Part shown: piece after piece, positions 29,194-39,745 of the stretch
Layout of the letters: the number at the start of each line of letters is the position of its first letter
How positions within the stretch are numbered: the first letter of the stretch is position 1
Source: an uncultured Pelagibacteraceae bacterium
GTDB lineage: Bacteria > Pseudomonadota > Alphaproteobacteria > Pelagibacterales > Pelagibacteraceae
Assembly (NCBI GenBank): GCA_902523515.1
Contig: CABYZT010000006.1
Span: 18,339-82,338, forward strand
Length of the DNA: 64,000 nt
Direction: 5' to 3'
Notes under the pieces: generated by a model
Told to the model about the DNA's origin: nothing
The model's input: the letters and a program-made list of their open reading frames with translations, nothing else
Database searches by the model: none
Made by a program: the position numbers and the translations under genes

Positions 29194-30088
29194 TTTAAAA
29201 TCCTCTTCGTATCAGCAATTAGAACAAAAATCTAAATATACAAACATGTTTTTGAGATGGTTTTTATATTTTATTTTAATTCTTTTTGCTTCTTATTTTA
29301 TTTTTCCACTTTACGTGATGGTTGTTACTTCATTAAAGACAATGGAAGAGATCCGTCAAGGAACACTTCTAAGTTGGCCAAGCGGATTAAATATAGAATC
29401 TTGGGCTGTAGCGTGGGGTGGTCGAGGATATGGAGCTGGTGATACTTTTTTAAGACCATATTTTTGGAATTCAATCAAGATGGTTGTACCAGCAGTATTT
29501 TTTTCAACATTTATTGGAGCGATGACAGGTTATGTTTTAACTAAATGGAGATTTAAAGGAGATCAGTGGGTTTTCCTTTTTTTATTATTTGGATGTTTCA
29601 TACCTTTTCAAGCAATATTGCTACCAATGGCCAGAACTCTCGGAGTATTAGGAATTTCAAATTCTGTAATTGGATTAGTTTTAGTTCATACAGTTTATGG
29701 AATACCTTTTACTACATTATTTTTTAGAAATTATTATATTTCTGTTCCAACAGAATTAGTTAAAGCTGCCAGAATAGATGGAGCTGGGTTTTTTAAAATA
29801 TTTTTCAAAATTTTACTGCCAATATCAGCACCAATTATTGTAGTAACTGTAATTTGGCAGTTCACTCAAATATGGAATGATTTTTTATTTGGATCAACCT
29901 TCTCATTTGGAGAAGCAGCACCAATACAAGTAGCATTAAATAATATGGTTTTATCAAGCACAAGTGTGAAAGAGTATAATGTAGATATGGCTTCAGCTAT
30001 TATAGCCGGTATTCCAACACTTATAGTCTATGTATTAGCAGGTAAATATTTTATTAGAGGATTAACTTCAGGAGCAGTGAAAGGATAA
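29183..30088 (+). CDS. sugar ABC transporter permease 2
   Basis: Multi-TM; PTELVKAARIDGAGFFKIFFKILLPISAP EAA loop. Confidence 0.93.
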   Translation: MQDSLKSSSYQQLEQKSKYTNMFLRWFLYFILILFASYFIFPLYVMVVTSLKTMEEIRQGTLLSWPSGLNIESWAVAWGGRGYGAGDTFLRPYFWNSIKMVVPAVFFSTFIGAMTGYVLTKWRFKGDQWVFLFLLFGCFIPFQAILLPMARTLGVLGISNSVIGLVLVHTVYGIPFTTLFFRNYYISVPTELVKAARIDGAGFFKIFFKILLPISAPIIVVTVIWQFTQIWNDFLFGSTFSFGEAAPIQVALNNMVLSSTSVKEYNVDMASAIIAGIPTLIVYVLAGKYFIRGLTSGAVKG

Positions 30089-30090
30089 CA

Positions 30091-31185
30091 ATGAAAACGT
30101 TAAAAATTGAAGAACTATCAAAAAACTTTGGATCGACTGAGGTTTTAAAAAAAATTAATTTAGACATAGATGAGGGAAATTTCCTAGTTCTTTTAGGACC
30201 ATCTGGATGTGGAAAATCAACTTTATTAAATATTATTGCAGGATTAGAAACTATTAATGAGGGTGATGTTTTTATTGATGATTATAATGTCAGCAAGGTA
30301 GAGCCAAAAGACCGTAATATTGCTATGGTTTTTCAATCTTACGCTCTATATCCGTCTATGAATGTTAAGGAGAATATGATTTTTGGTCTTAAACAGGCAA
30401 AAACATCAAAGGAAAAAATACAAGAACAGCTAGAAAAAGTCTCAAAATTTCTACAGGTAGATCAATTGTTAGAAAGAAAACCTTCTCAATTATCTGGAGG
30501 ACAACGACAACGTGTTGCTATTGGTAGAGCTCTCGTAAGGGAGCCAAGGATATTTTTGTTTGACGAACCATTATCTAACTTAGATGCAAAACTACGGGTT
30601 GAAATGAGGAGGGAAATAAAAAAACTTCATCAACAGCTAAAAACAACAGTTGTTTATGTGACCCATGATCAAACAGAGGCAATGAGTTTGGGTACTAACA
30701 TTGCAATTATGAATCATGGAGTAATTCAACAAAATGATACTCCTGAAATGATTTATAATAAGCCAAGCAATACTTTTGTTGCAGACTTTATTGGATCTCC
30801 ATCAATGAACCTTATTAAGGGAATCTTAAAAGAAAATTCAGGAGACTTATTATTTACAGTGAGTGGATCAAATTTAGAAATTCCAATAAAAGATTATGAT
30901 TTTAAAGATAAATCATATTTAAATAATAAAGAGGTTTTCTTTGGTATTAGACCAGAACATATTTTCTTTAAAAAATTTAATGAAAGTGATTTTGAAATTA
31001 ATTTAAGAGCAGATCTTAGTGAGTACATAGGTCATGAGCAAATAATGACATTTGATTATGCAAATCAAGAAGTTTTAGCTAAATTTCCATCTACAATTAA
31101 AATAGATCTTGGCAAAGAAACAAAATTATACTTTGATTTAACTCAAGCATCTTTATTTGACGCTCAAACAGAGGAAAGAATATAA
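30091..31185 (+). CDS. sugar ABC transporter ATP-binding protein (UgpC/MsmK-type)
   Basis: GPSGCGKSTLLNIIAGLE, LSGGQRQRVAIGRALVREP, DEPLSNLDAKLR, C-terminal TOBE-like region. Confidence 0.95.
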   Translation: MKTLKIEELSKNFGSTEVLKKINLDIDEGNFLVLLGPSGCGKSTLLNIIAGLETINEGDVFIDDYNVSKVEPKDRNIAMVFQSYALYPSMNVKENMIFGLKQAKTSKEKIQEQLEKVSKFLQVDQLLERKPSQLSGGQRQRVAIGRALVREPRIFLFDEPLSNLDAKLRVEMRREIKKLHQQLKTTVVYVTHDQTEAMSLGTNIAIMNHGVIQQNDTPEMIYNKPSNTFVADFIGSPSMNLIKGILKENSGDLLFTVSGSNLEIPIKDYDFKDKSYLNNKEVFFGIRPEHIFFKKFNESDFEINLRADLSEYIGHEQIMTFDYANQEVLAKFPSTIKIDLGKETKLYFDLTQASLFDAQTEERI

Positions 31186-31186
31186 T

Positions 31187-31948
31187 ATGAAAGTAAAATA
31201 TTCAGATTTAAAAAATAAAAGAATATTTATAACTGGTGGAGCTTCAGGAATTGGGGCATCAATCGTTGAGCATTTTTGTGAGCAAGGGAGTGAGGTTCAT
31301 TTTGTTGATATTGATTTAAAAGAGACAAAAAAATTATTAAACAAAATAAAAAAGAATAAATTTAGATTACCGAAATTTATAGAGTGTAATTTATTAGATA
31401 TTAATAAATTAGAAAAAATAATTAAAAAAATTATTTCTAGCAACGGACCTATACATGCTTTAATCAACAATGCAGCAAATGATGATAGACATTCTACGGA
31501 TCAAGTTGATGAAAAATACTGGCAAAACAGAATGGATGTAAATTTAAAACATTATTTCTTTGCTGCTAAGGCAGTTATAACGGGAATGAAAAAAATTAAA
31601 TCAGGATCCATTGTAAATTTGAGTTCAGTCTCATGGATGTTAGGAGAAGGAGATAAAGTAGTTTATGAAACTGCCAAGTCTGCTGTTGTAGGTTTAACTC
31701 GATCTTTTGCGCAAGAGTATGGAAAATATAATATAAGAACAAATTCAGTTGTACCTGGTTCAATTGCAACTGAAAGACAAATTAAACATTGGTTAACACC
31801 AAAATATAAAAAGCTTATTTTGGACAGCCAAGCTTTAAAAAGACAGTTAAAACCAAACGATGTAGCTCAGTTAGTAATGTTTTTAGCATCAGATCAATCA
31901 TCAGGATGTACAAAACAAAGCTTTATTGTTGATGGTGGCATAACTTGA
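31187..31948 (+). CDS. short-chain dehydrogenase/reductase
   Basis: FITGGASGIGASIVEHF, NNAANDDRH, YETAKSAVVGLTRSFAQEY. Start placed at ATG 31187 rather than the track start 31157, which lies in the upstream gene. Confidence 0.9.
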   Translation: MKVKYSDLKNKRIFITGGASGIGASIVEHFCEQGSEVHFVDIDLKETKKLLNKIKKNKFRLPKFIECNLLDINKLEKIIKKIISSNGPIHALINNAANDDRHSTDQVDEKYWQNRMDVNLKHYFFAAKAVITGMKKIKSGSIVNLSSVSWMLGEGDKVVYETAKSAVVGLTRSFAQEYGKYNIRTNSVVPGSIATERQIKHWLTPKYKKLILDSQALKRQLKPNDVAQLVMFLASDQSSGCTKQSFIVDGGIT

Positions 31949-31953
31949 TCTAG

Positions 31954-32922
31954 GTGAAAGTTGAAAGTTCTACAATTCAAAATAAATTTCTAAGAGTTCA
32001 AACTCTTAATTACGGCGCCAGTCTTTTTGAAGTTTATCACAAGAAAAAGAAAGTAAATTTAATTTTAAATTTGGGAACAAAAGAAAACTATCGGTATAAA
32101 CACCCAAGTGTTGGATCTACTTGTGGAAGGTATGCAGGTAGAATTTCCAATGCAAAATTTAAGATTGGGAAAAAAAAATTTAATTTAAATGCAAATGAAG
32201 GAAAAAACTTACTTCATGGCGGTAAAGTTAGTTTTTCTATTCTCCCATGGAAAAAATTAAATCAAACAAAAGATAAAATAGTATATCAAATTCATTCAAA
32301 AGATAACGATCAAGGCTTTCCAGGAAATCTAGTTGTTAATTGCACTTATCAATTAAGAAATAAATTTCTGATAATAAAATATGAATACAAATCCAATAAA
32401 AGTACCCATGTTAATTTAACTAATCATAGTTATTGGAATTTAGAAAAAAATAAAAAAAAGATGATTTATAATCATGAACTAAAATTAAACTCAGCTAAAT
32501 ATCTTCAAATAAATAAAAATTTAATCCCAACTGGTAGATTTAAAGATGTTAAAAAATCTATTTACGATTTTTTGAATTTTGAAAACATTGGAAAAAAATT
32601 AGATTATTTTAAAAATAAAAAGCTAAATATTAAATTTAAAGGTTTTGACACAACTTTCGTTGTTAAAAAAAATAATAGAAATTATGTTGGAACTTTAAAA
32701 AATAATAATATTAATATTCAAATTGATTTTTTTTCAAATTTACCTGGTGTTCAACTTTACTCAGCACAAAATCTAAATTATAAAAAAAAATTATTTCCTT
32801 ACCAAGGTATTTGTTTAGAAACTCAATACTTTCCTGATGCACCTAATAAAAAAAATTTTCCAAGTACTTTAATTGAACCTAATAAAAGGTATACATGCTT
32901 TACAAAAATTAAAATTAATTAA
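31954..32922 (+). CDS. aldose 1-epimerase (GalM-like mutarotase)
   Basis: GTG start; VGSTCGRYAGRISNAKF, LLHGG, VNLTNHSYWNL, LPGVQLYSAQN, CLETQYFPDAPN. Confidence 0.92.
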   Translation: MKVESSTIQNKFLRVQTLNYGASLFEVYHKKKKVNLILNLGTKENYRYKHPSVGSTCGRYAGRISNAKFKIGKKKFNLNANEGKNLLHGGKVSFSILPWKKLNQTKDKIVYQIHSKDNDQGFPGNLVVNCTYQLRNKFLIIKYEYKSNKSTHVNLTNHSYWNLEKNKKKMIYNHELKLNSAKYLQINKNLIPTGRFKDVKKSIYDFLNFENIGKKLDYFKNKKLNIKFKGFDTTFVVKKNNRNYVGTLKNNNINIQIDFFSNLPGVQLYSAQNLNYKKKLFPYQGICLETQYFPDAPNKKNFPSTLIEPNKRYTCFTKIKIN

Positions 32923-32925
32923 TTT

Positions 32926-33963
32926 ATGGGTAAAAAAATTAATATTTCAATAGTTGGAACTGGTTTAATGGGCTTACAACACATTAAAGCTATTCAAAAA
33001 TCGAAGAAAGCAAATCTTCATTCAATAGTAGACATTAGTAATAATGCTAAAAATTTATCAAAAAAATATAAAATCCCATTGTATTCAAATGTGTCAGAGC
33101 TTTTAAATTCAAAAAAACTTGATGCTGTAATAGTTGCTACCCCTAATCAATTACATGAAAAACATACTGTAAGTTTTTTGAAAAATAAAATACCTGTTCT
33201 ATTAGAAAAACCTATTTCAGATAATATCCAATCTGCAAAAAAAATTATAAATAGTGCCAACAAGAACAAAACACCATTATTGATTGGATATCATCGTCGA
33301 CACAATTCAATAGTCTCTAAGGTAAAAGACATTATTAACAAAGGTAGATTGGGAAATATTGTTTCCGCAAACGTCTTATGCTGGTTATATAAACACAAAG
33401 CATATTACAAAGAAAAATGGAGAGTTAGTAAAGGTGGTGGGCCTTTAGGTATCAATTTAGTGCACGATATTGATATGATTTGTTATTTGTTAGGTTCAAT
33501 AAAATATGTTCAAGCATTTACAACTAATAAAACAAGAAAATTTCGAGTAGAGGATACAGCTACAATAAGCTTGATCTTTAATTCAGGAGCGCTTTGTACA
33601 CTTAATTTGTCTGATACAATTGTTGCACCGTGGAGTTATGAATTAACTGCTGGAGAAAACCCTGCATATCCAATCACTAATCAATCAGCATATATGATTG
33701 GGGGTACCAAAGGTTCTTTACAGTTTCCTAATCTTAAATATTGGTTCTATAAAAAAGAACGAAGCTGGTGGAATAAGATATTTGTTAATGAAGATAAAAA
33801 CAAAAAAGATGACAACACATTAGTAAACCAAATTGACCATTTTGCTGATGTAGTGACTAAAAAAGTTAAACCAAAAGTGAATGGTAATGATGGTTTAATT
33901 TCTCTCAAAATTTTTGCAGCAATAACTAAAAGTGCAAAAACTGGTAAAAAAGTAAGAATATAA
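32926..33963 (+). CDS. Gfo/Idh/MocA family oxidoreductase
   Basis: SIVGTGLMGLQHIKAI, VLLEKPISDN, GYHRRHNSIV. Confidence 0.92.
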   Translation: MGKKINISIVGTGLMGLQHIKAIQKSKKANLHSIVDISNNAKNLSKKYKIPLYSNVSELLNSKKLDAVIVATPNQLHEKHTVSFLKNKIPVLLEKPISDNIQSAKKIINSANKNKTPLLIGYHRRHNSIVSKVKDIINKGRLGNIVSANVLCWLYKHKAYYKEKWRVSKGGGPLGINLVHDIDMICYLLGSIKYVQAFTTNKTRKFRVEDTATISLIFNSGALCTLNLSDTIVAPWSYELTAGENPAYPITNQSAYMIGGTKGSLQFPNLKYWFYKKERSWWNKIFVNEDKNKKDDNTLVNQIDHFADVVTKKVKPKVNGNDGLISLKIFAAITKSAKTGKKVRI

Positions 33964-34009
33964 AATTTTTATTAAAATTTAAATCATTCATTGTTTTGAC
34001 ATATTTTAT

Positions 34010-34534
34010 TTGTTAACTTTTTATATGAAAAAAATTATCTTACTTGCTTTATTAAGTTTGTTATTTTTCACAAATTCAAATGCTGCATGTGATGATCCTT
34101 TAACAGAAGGTGTAGATTATTCTAATTGTAGATTTTCAGACTCTCAAGATTTACAAGGCAGCTATCTTCCAAATTCAAATCTTTCTTTTGCAAGTTTTAT
34201 TCAAGTAAATTTTGATAAAAGTATTATGATGACATCAAATTTATCATTTGGAACTTTCCCAGAGTCTACATTTGTAAGAGCTAATCTTTATGAATCGGTT
34301 TCTATAGGTGCAAATTTTGAAAAAACTAATTTTACTGGAGCTAACTTAACTAGAGTTGATTTTATGGGTGCAACATTGATTGAAGCCAATTTTCAAAACT
34401 CTAACTTAATGGAAGCTAACTTTACATCATCTAATATTACCAATGCTAATTTCGATGGAGCTAATTTAACTGGAGCTACTTGGACTAATGGTCAAACTTG
34501 TGGTCCAGAGTCTATAGGTATCTGTAAACAATAA
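34010..34534 (+). CDS. secreted pentapeptide-repeat protein
   Basis: Signal-peptide-like N-terminus (MKKIILLALLSLLFFTNSNAA from 34025); repeated A(N/D)(F/L)xx units such as GANFEKTNFTGANLTRVDFMGATL. Confidence 0.85.
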   Translation: MLTFYMKKIILLALLSLLFFTNSNAACDDPLTEGVDYSNCRFSDSQDLQGSYLPNSNLSFASFIQVNFDKSIMMTSNLSFGTFPESTFVRANLYESVSIGANFEKTNFTGANLTRVDFMGATLIEANFQNSNLMEANFTSSNITNANFDGANLTGATWTNGQTCGPESIGICKQ

Positions 34535-34537
34535 TTA

Positions 34538-34831
34538 ATGAATAATTCAGTTAATACTGATGATGTTATCTTTAATTTTTTCAAACAAATTTGTGATGAA
34601 AAAGATGATCAAAAATGTGTTGAGCTTGGAAAAGAATGGATAAAAGCAATGGAATCAAACTTGTCTAGCATGGAAGCAAATTTAAATGGTGCTGATTATA
34701 TTAAACATAAAGATGATATACAAAGTAACAGAAATCACCTTGATAGCTTAAAGAATAAAACCTCAAATGAATGGAGAGAGTATGCTACACAATGCATGAT
34801 AGAAATAATGAACCACAAAAACCAGAAATAA
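34538..34831 (+). CDS. hypothetical protein
   Basis: 97-aa ORF 3 nt after the pentapeptide gene, same strand. Confidence 0.6.
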   Translation: MNNSVNTDDVIFNFFKQICDEKDDQKCVELGKEWIKAMESNLSSMEANLNGADYIKHKDDIQSNRNHLDSLKNKTSNEWREYATQCMIEIMNHKNQK

Positions 34832-34884
34832 CAAAATTTTAAAAAGACTTTCCATAATAAAAAAAATATACTAAATATACACAC

Positions 34885-34946
34885 AAGGGGTGTCTTAACA
34901 GACTGAGATCATACCCAAAGAACCTGTCCGGTAATTCAGAAAGGGA
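34885..34946 (+). ncRNA. TPP riboswitch (THI element)
   Basis: AGGGGTGTC...GACTGAGATCATACCC...GAACCTG...CAGAAAGGGA matches the THI-box core (CUGAGA, ACCC, GAACCUG); followed by the symporter ATG at 34950. Confidence 0.9.
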
Positions 34947-34949
34947 TAA

Positions 34950-36389
34950 ATGGATAAAACATATTTTTTAACTCAATCAACGTCATTAATATTAGTTATC
35001 ACAATTAGTATAATATTTGCTTTATTGGGAATTTTTCACTCTAATAAATATAAGGGCATAAATAATTATTTAACTGCAAATAGAAACATTGGTTTATTTT
35101 CGCTCACTACAAGTCTTGTAGCATCAGCTTTAGGGGCTTGGATTTTATTTGGTCCAGTTGCGGCTGCAACATGGGGTGGCGTAGGTGCTGTTATTGGTTA
35201 TGCATTAGGTACAGCTTTTCCAATGATTTTCTTAATTTATTTTGGAAATAAAATTAGAAATGAGTTTCCAAAAGGTTCTTCGTTAGTTGAGTTTATGAGA
35301 AAGAAATTTGGCAAAAGTCTATTTAAGTTAATTTTGTTAATGACAACCTTTTATATGTTCATTTTTCTTTGTGCAGAAGTAACGGCGGTTGCTGTATTAA
35401 TTAATTATATATCTGGAACAGAATTGTGGATCACAGCGTTAATAGTTTTAGTAGCTACCTTAAGCTATACTCTTTATGGGGGTTTAAGAGCATCAATATT
35501 TACTGACAATATTCAAATGATTGTAATTGGTGTTTTATTATTAATTTTAATTTCAATTATTAGTTCCTCTTCAGGAAATAATTTTTCTTTTTCTTTAATT
35601 CATGAGAAAAATCCTCAATTATTAAGTTCAAAATATATTCCAGGATACACTGCTGGATTAACTTTTTTTATTGCAGTTGCGGCAACCAATTTGTTTCATC
35701 AAGGAAATTGGCAAAGAGTATATGCAGCAAAAGATTATCAAACATTAAAAACTGGTTTGATAATTTCTTTCTTTATTATTGTTCCAATAGTTTTTTTAAT
35801 GGGATTTATTGGAATGGTTTCATTTTCAATTGACTCGTCTCTTAGACCTGATTTAGGATTTTTTAATTTATTATTAAAAGATCAGAAAGAAATTTTATCT
35901 TTATTGATTGTTATTCTTGGTCTTGCATTAACAATTTCTACTGTTGATACTTTAGTTAATGCTATTTCAAGCTTGTTTGTAGTTGATGGTAAAGCAACTT
36001 TTAACTTAGGAAAAAAAACTGATTACTTAAAAATATCTAAATATTTTATTTTAATCTTATCTGTAATTGCTTTTGGAGTTGCTTCAAAAGGATTTGATAT
36101 TTTATATTTATTCTTACTTGCAGATTTATTTTGTTGTGCGTTTGTAGTGACTGTTTTTTATAGTTTCTATAAAAAGGTGGATGAAAAAAATGCTTATGTT
36201 TCAATTATAATAGGTCTAGTTGCTGGATTTTTAATGTTTCCATTTCCAGATTTTTCTAAAAGTTTGTTAGTGGGAGTATTTTTGTCTAAAGACTTGTTTT
36301 CACCTTTTATAGCTCAATCTTTATTATTTTTATCTTTTTTAATTGCAACATTTTTGCCTGCAATAATTTTAAAAATTAAATTCAGATAG
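34950..36389 (+). CDS. thiV: sodium:solute symporter family protein, likely ThiV-like thiamin-precursor (HMP) transporter
   Basis: SSS-family multi-TM protein directly under a TPP riboswitch; this arrangement is known in Pelagibacter. Confidence 0.82.
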   Translation: MDKTYFLTQSTSLILVITISIIFALLGIFHSNKYKGINNYLTANRNIGLFSLTTSLVASALGAWILFGPVAAATWGGVGAVIGYALGTAFPMIFLIYFGNKIRNEFPKGSSLVEFMRKKFGKSLFKLILLMTTFYMFIFLCAEVTAVAVLINYISGTELWITALIVLVATLSYTLYGGLRASIFTDNIQMIVIGVLLLILISIISSSSGNNFSFSLIHEKNPQLLSSKYIPGYTAGLTFFIAVAATNLFHQGNWQRVYAAKDYQTLKTGLIISFFIIVPIVFLMGFIGMVSFSIDSSLRPDLGFFNLLLKDQKEILSLLIVILGLALTISTVDTLVNAISSLFVVDGKATFNLGKKTDYLKISKYFILILSVIAFGVASKGFDILYLFLLADLFCCAFVVTVFYSFYKKVDEKNAYVSIIIGLVAGFLMFPFPDFSKSLLVGVFLSKDLFSPFIAQSLLFLSFLIATFLPAIILKIKFR

Positions 36390-36750
36390 AGGATTTTAAA
36401 GCATCATAAATAAGTTCTTTGGTAGTCTCGCCAATACTTCTGTAAACTTCTTTATTATCTCTGAAAATTAAAAGCGTTGTTTGATATTGAACGTTAAAAA
36501 ATTGAGCAATTTCTTTATTTGTTACATCAAAAGCAAAGTATTCCATATTTTCAAAATCTTTTTTTGCTTTTTTTAACACTTCCATTTGACCTGCACATGA
36601 TGAGCAATATTTAATCCAAGAACTTACTACAACAACTTTTCCCTCTGATAGAGCTTTATTGAACAATTCTTTACTGTAAGTAGTTTCTTTTCCAATTGCT
36701 TTGGTACTAAATGTTAATACTAAACAGATAAATACTAAAAATCTTTTCAT
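36382..36750 (-). CDS. thioredoxin-like secreted protein
   Basis: Signal peptide; VVVVSSWIKYCSSCAGQMEVLKKAKKDFENMEYFAFDVT thioredoxin fold with CSSC. Confidence 0.8.
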   Translation of the reverse strand: MKRFLVFICLVLTFSTKAIGKETTYSKELFNKALSEGKVVVVSSWIKYCSSCAGQMEVLKKAKKDFENMEYFAFDVTNKEIAQFFNVQYQTTLLIFRDNKEVYRSIGETTKELIYDALKSSI

Positions 36751-36818
36751 TGGATTTAATTTAGGAAAATTAAAATTTATTGTAATACCATAAATTGTCT
36801 CTATATATGCTTATCTAC

Positions 36819-37754
36819 ATGCCAAACGATCAAATAAGCATAAATAACCTGTCAAAAGTATACGACAATGGTTTTGAAGCATTAAAAAACATAAATCTTA
36901 ATATTAAAAAAGGTGAAATTTTTGCAATGCTTGGACCAAATGGAGCAGGAAAAACAACTCTCATAAGTATTATCTGTGGGATAGTAAGACCATCTTCTGG
37001 AAAGGTTACAGTAGACGAATTTGATATAATAGATGATTATAGAGAAACGAGGTCAAAAATTGGTTTAGTTCCACAAGAGCTTACTCTGGAACAATTTGAA
37101 ACCGTTTTTAATAACGTTTCCTATTCTAGAGGTTTGTACGGAAAGAAACCTGACGCAAAACATATTGAGAAAGTTTTAAAAGATTTAAGTTTATGGGATA
37201 AAAAAGATTTAAGACTTAGACAATTGTCTGGAGGAATGAAAAGAAGAGTTTTGATTGCAAAAGCATTATCTCATGAACCAACTATTTTGTTTTTAGATGA
37301 ACCAACTGCTGGAGTAGATGTTGAGTTAAGACAAGACATGTGGAAAGTTGTTGAGAGTTTAAGAAAAACTGGCGTTACAATAATCTTAACTACACACTAC
37401 ATAGAAGAAGCAGAGGCTATTGCGGATAGAGTTGGAGTAATCAATCAAGGAGAAATCATAGTTGTTGATGAAACAAAAGAATTATTAAAGAAAATGGGTC
37501 ATAAAAAACTTACAGTAGACTTACAAGAAGAGGTCAAAGAGATACCAAGTAGTTTAGAAAAATATAATCTTGAAATTGGAAAAGATAAAATATCCATTGA
37601 TTATACTTATAACGTTCAAGCAAAACAAACTGGTATTACAAATTTGCTTCAAGATTTAAAAGATGCAGGATTTAAATTAAAAGATTTAAAAACAGAACAA
37701 AGCACTTTAGAAAAAATTTTTGTAAGTTTAGTAAAGGAAAATAAAAATGTTTAA
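36819..37754 (+). CDS. ABC-2 type transporter ATP-binding protein (YadG-like)
   Basis: [47 protein letters not shown]. Start taken at MPNDQ (track start 36795). Confidence 0.93.
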   Translation: MPNDQISINNLSKVYDNGFEALKNINLNIKKGEIFAMLGPNGAGKTTLISIICGIVRPSSGKVTVDEFDIIDDYRETRSKIGLVPQELTLEQFETVFNNVSYSRGLYGKKPDAKHIEKVLKDLSLWDKKDLRLRQLSGGMKRRVLIAKALSHEPTILFLDEPTAGVDVELRQDMWKVVESLRKTGVTIILTTHYIEEAEAIADRVGVINQGEIIVVDETKELLKKMGHKKLTVDLQEEVKEIPSSLEKYNLEIGKDKISIDYTYNVQAKQTGITNLLQDLKDAGFKLKDLKTEQSTLEKIFVSLVKENKNV

Positions 37755-38511
37755 TTATTATGCTTTTAAAGCAATTTATCTTCATGAGATGGATAGATTT
37801 AGACGAACATTGATGCAATCTTTATTGTCACCAGTATTATCTACTTCTCTATATTTTATTGTTTTTGGTTCAGTAATCGGAGGTTATGTTGAAAATATTG
37901 ATGGCATTAGTTATGGATCATATATTGTACCTGGTTTGTTGATGCTTACATTATTAACTCAATCAATAAGCAACACATCTTTTGGTATTTTTTTTCCTAA
38001 ATTTAATGGAACAATTTATGAAATTTTAGCAGCACCAATATCAACATTAGAAATAGTTCTTGCATTTGTTGGCGCAGGAGCAACTAAAACTTTAATTGTA
38101 GGTTGTATGATATTTATTACCTCAACTTTTTTTGTTGAAGTTGAAGTAAAATTCCCAATATTAATGATTTTTCTTTTAGTGTTAGTTTCATTTACTTTTG
38201 CATTGTTCGGTTTTTTAATTGGATTGATGAGTTCTAATTTCGAACAAATGTCAATCATACCCACTCTTGTTATAACTCCAATGGTTTTTTTAGGTGGAAG
38301 CTTATATTCTTTAGATATGCTTCCTGAATTTTGGCAAATAGTTACATATTTTAATCCAGTAGTATATCTGATAAATGGATTAAGATTTTCATTTTATGGA
38401 GTATCAGATTTTAATATATGGATAAGTGTTGGTTTAATGTTAAGTTTTTTGGTTATTTGTATAGTTATAGTAACAAGTCTCCTTAAAAAAGGTTATAATA
38501 TAAAAGCATAA
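37747..38511 (+). CDS. ABC-2 type transporter permease (YadH-like)
   Basis: Multi-[37 protein letters not shown]. Confidence 0.9.
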   Translation: MFNYYAFKAIYLHEMDRFRRTLMQSLLSPVLSTSLYFIVFGSVIGGYVENIDGISYGSYIVPGLLMLTLLTQSISNTSFGIFFPKFNGTIYEILAAPISTLEIVLAFVGAGATKTLIVGCMIFITSTFFVEVEVKFPILMIFLLVLVSFTFALFGFLIGLMSSNFEQMSIIPTLVITPMVFLGGSLYSLDMLPEFWQIVTYFNPVVYLINGLRFSFYGVSDFNIWISVGLMLSFLVICIVIVTSLLKKGYNIKA

Positions 38512-38514
38512 ATA

Positions 38515-38679
38515 ATGATTAAATATATTCTTCCAGCAATTATTATTTTTTTGATTGTTTTGTTCTGGGAGAAAATAACTGATTTTGTTGAGAAAAAGTT
38601 CAACATTAAGCTTAATTATGTTGTTGTTAGCTCCATTATTGCTGCAATAGCGGTTATCCTTTTACTCCTAAATTACTAG
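38515..38679 (+). CDS. small two-TM membrane protein (54 aa)
   Basis: Not in track: MIKYILPAIIIFLIVLFWEKITDFVEKKFNIKLNYVVVSSIIAAIAVILLLLNY, fits tightly between flanking genes. Confidence 0.6.
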   Translation: MIKYILPAIIIFLIVLFWEKITDFVEKKFNIKLNYVVVSSIIAAIAVILLLLNY

Positions 38680-38684
38680 GATTC

Positions 38685-38954
38685 ATGAACAGTCTGGATG
38701 TTACAAATTTTAAAATTGAGGAAACTGAGGGAGTTTTTACCTTTAAAAATGAAAATACAACAATAGGCTTTGTTAGATTTAATGAAAAAGGTGAGGTAGA
38801 GTATATTTTTGTTAATCCAATTTTTAGAAAACAAGGGTTAGCAACTAAACTATTACAATTAGTAAAGCAAAAAACTGGAAAAGAAATAATACTTCAGGAA
38901 CCAATTAGCCCTTTAGGATCTAGATTATTAAAATCATTATATAAATGGAAATAA
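38685..38954 (+). CDS. GNAT family N-acetyltransferase (small)
   Basis: EVEYIFVNPIFRKQGLATKLLQLV resembles GNAT motif A. Confidence 0.75.
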   Translation: MNSLDVTNFKIEETEGVFTFKNENTTIGFVRFNEKGEVEYIFVNPIFRKQGLATKLLQLVKQKTGKEIILQEPISPLGSRLLKSLYKWK

Positions 38955-39691
38955 ACTTATTATTTTTTTTTACAGTTGTTCCAGCCATAATTTTATACGG
39001 AATTGCGAAATCAGGCCTAGGTGGATCCATGACTTTAATTTCTGTTCCATTAATGACAATAGTAATGCCGCTAAATCAAGCTTTAGGAATTATTTTACCT
39101 ATTTTAATATTCTCAGATTTCATTGCTGTTTATAAATATAGAAAGGAATTTGACTTAGGAACTTTAAAATTAATGGTTCCATTTGCAGCTATTGGGATAT
39201 TTATTGGATCATTAACTTTTTCATATTTTTCAGAAGAATTACTAAAATTCATAATTGGAGTTATGGGCTTCTTGTTTGCTGGTCATTACTTTTTTTTTAA
39301 AAAAAATAAAGAAAAAAAATCAGAAAAAAACTTTTTTAAAGGTGGTACTTGTTCGGTAGTTGCAGGATTTACAAGTTTTTGTGTTCATGCAGGAGGAACT
39401 CCAACTAGCCTTTATTTACTTCCACTTAGAATGAAAAAAGAAATTTATGTAGGTACAAGAATATTTTTTTTCACTTTCGTAAACTTAATTAAACTTCCTT
39501 TGTATATTAGTTTATCTATGACAAACTTTGAGTCTTTTAAACAGTCAGCAATATTATTTCCAGTTGCATTGCTTGGAATATTAATTGGATATCAATTACT
39601 TAAAATTATAGAGGAAAAATTATTTTACAATATTTTATATGCTTTAATTTTTGTTACTAGTGCAAAGCTTTTGTATGATTACCTGGTATGA
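38945..39691 (+). CDS. TauE/SafE family (TSUP) membrane transporter
   Basis: Multi-TM; GGSMTLISVPLM and FTSFCVHAGGTPTSLYLLP. Confidence 0.88.
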   Translation: MEINLLFFFTVVPAIILYGIAKSGLGGSMTLISVPLMTIVMPLNQALGIILPILIFSDFIAVYKYRKEFDLGTLKLMVPFAAIGIFIGSLTFSYFSEELLKFIIGVMGFLFAGHYFFFKKNKEKKSEKNFFKGGTCSVVAGFTSFCVHAGGTPTSLYLLPLRMKKEIYVGTRIFFFTFVNLIKLPLYISLSMTNFESFKQSAILFPVALLGILIGYQLLKIIEEKLFYNILYALIFVTSAKLLYDYLV

Positions 39692-39745
39692 TTTAATAAC
39701 GTATTAAAATTTTAAAATAAGTGTTAGATAATAATTATTACAGAA

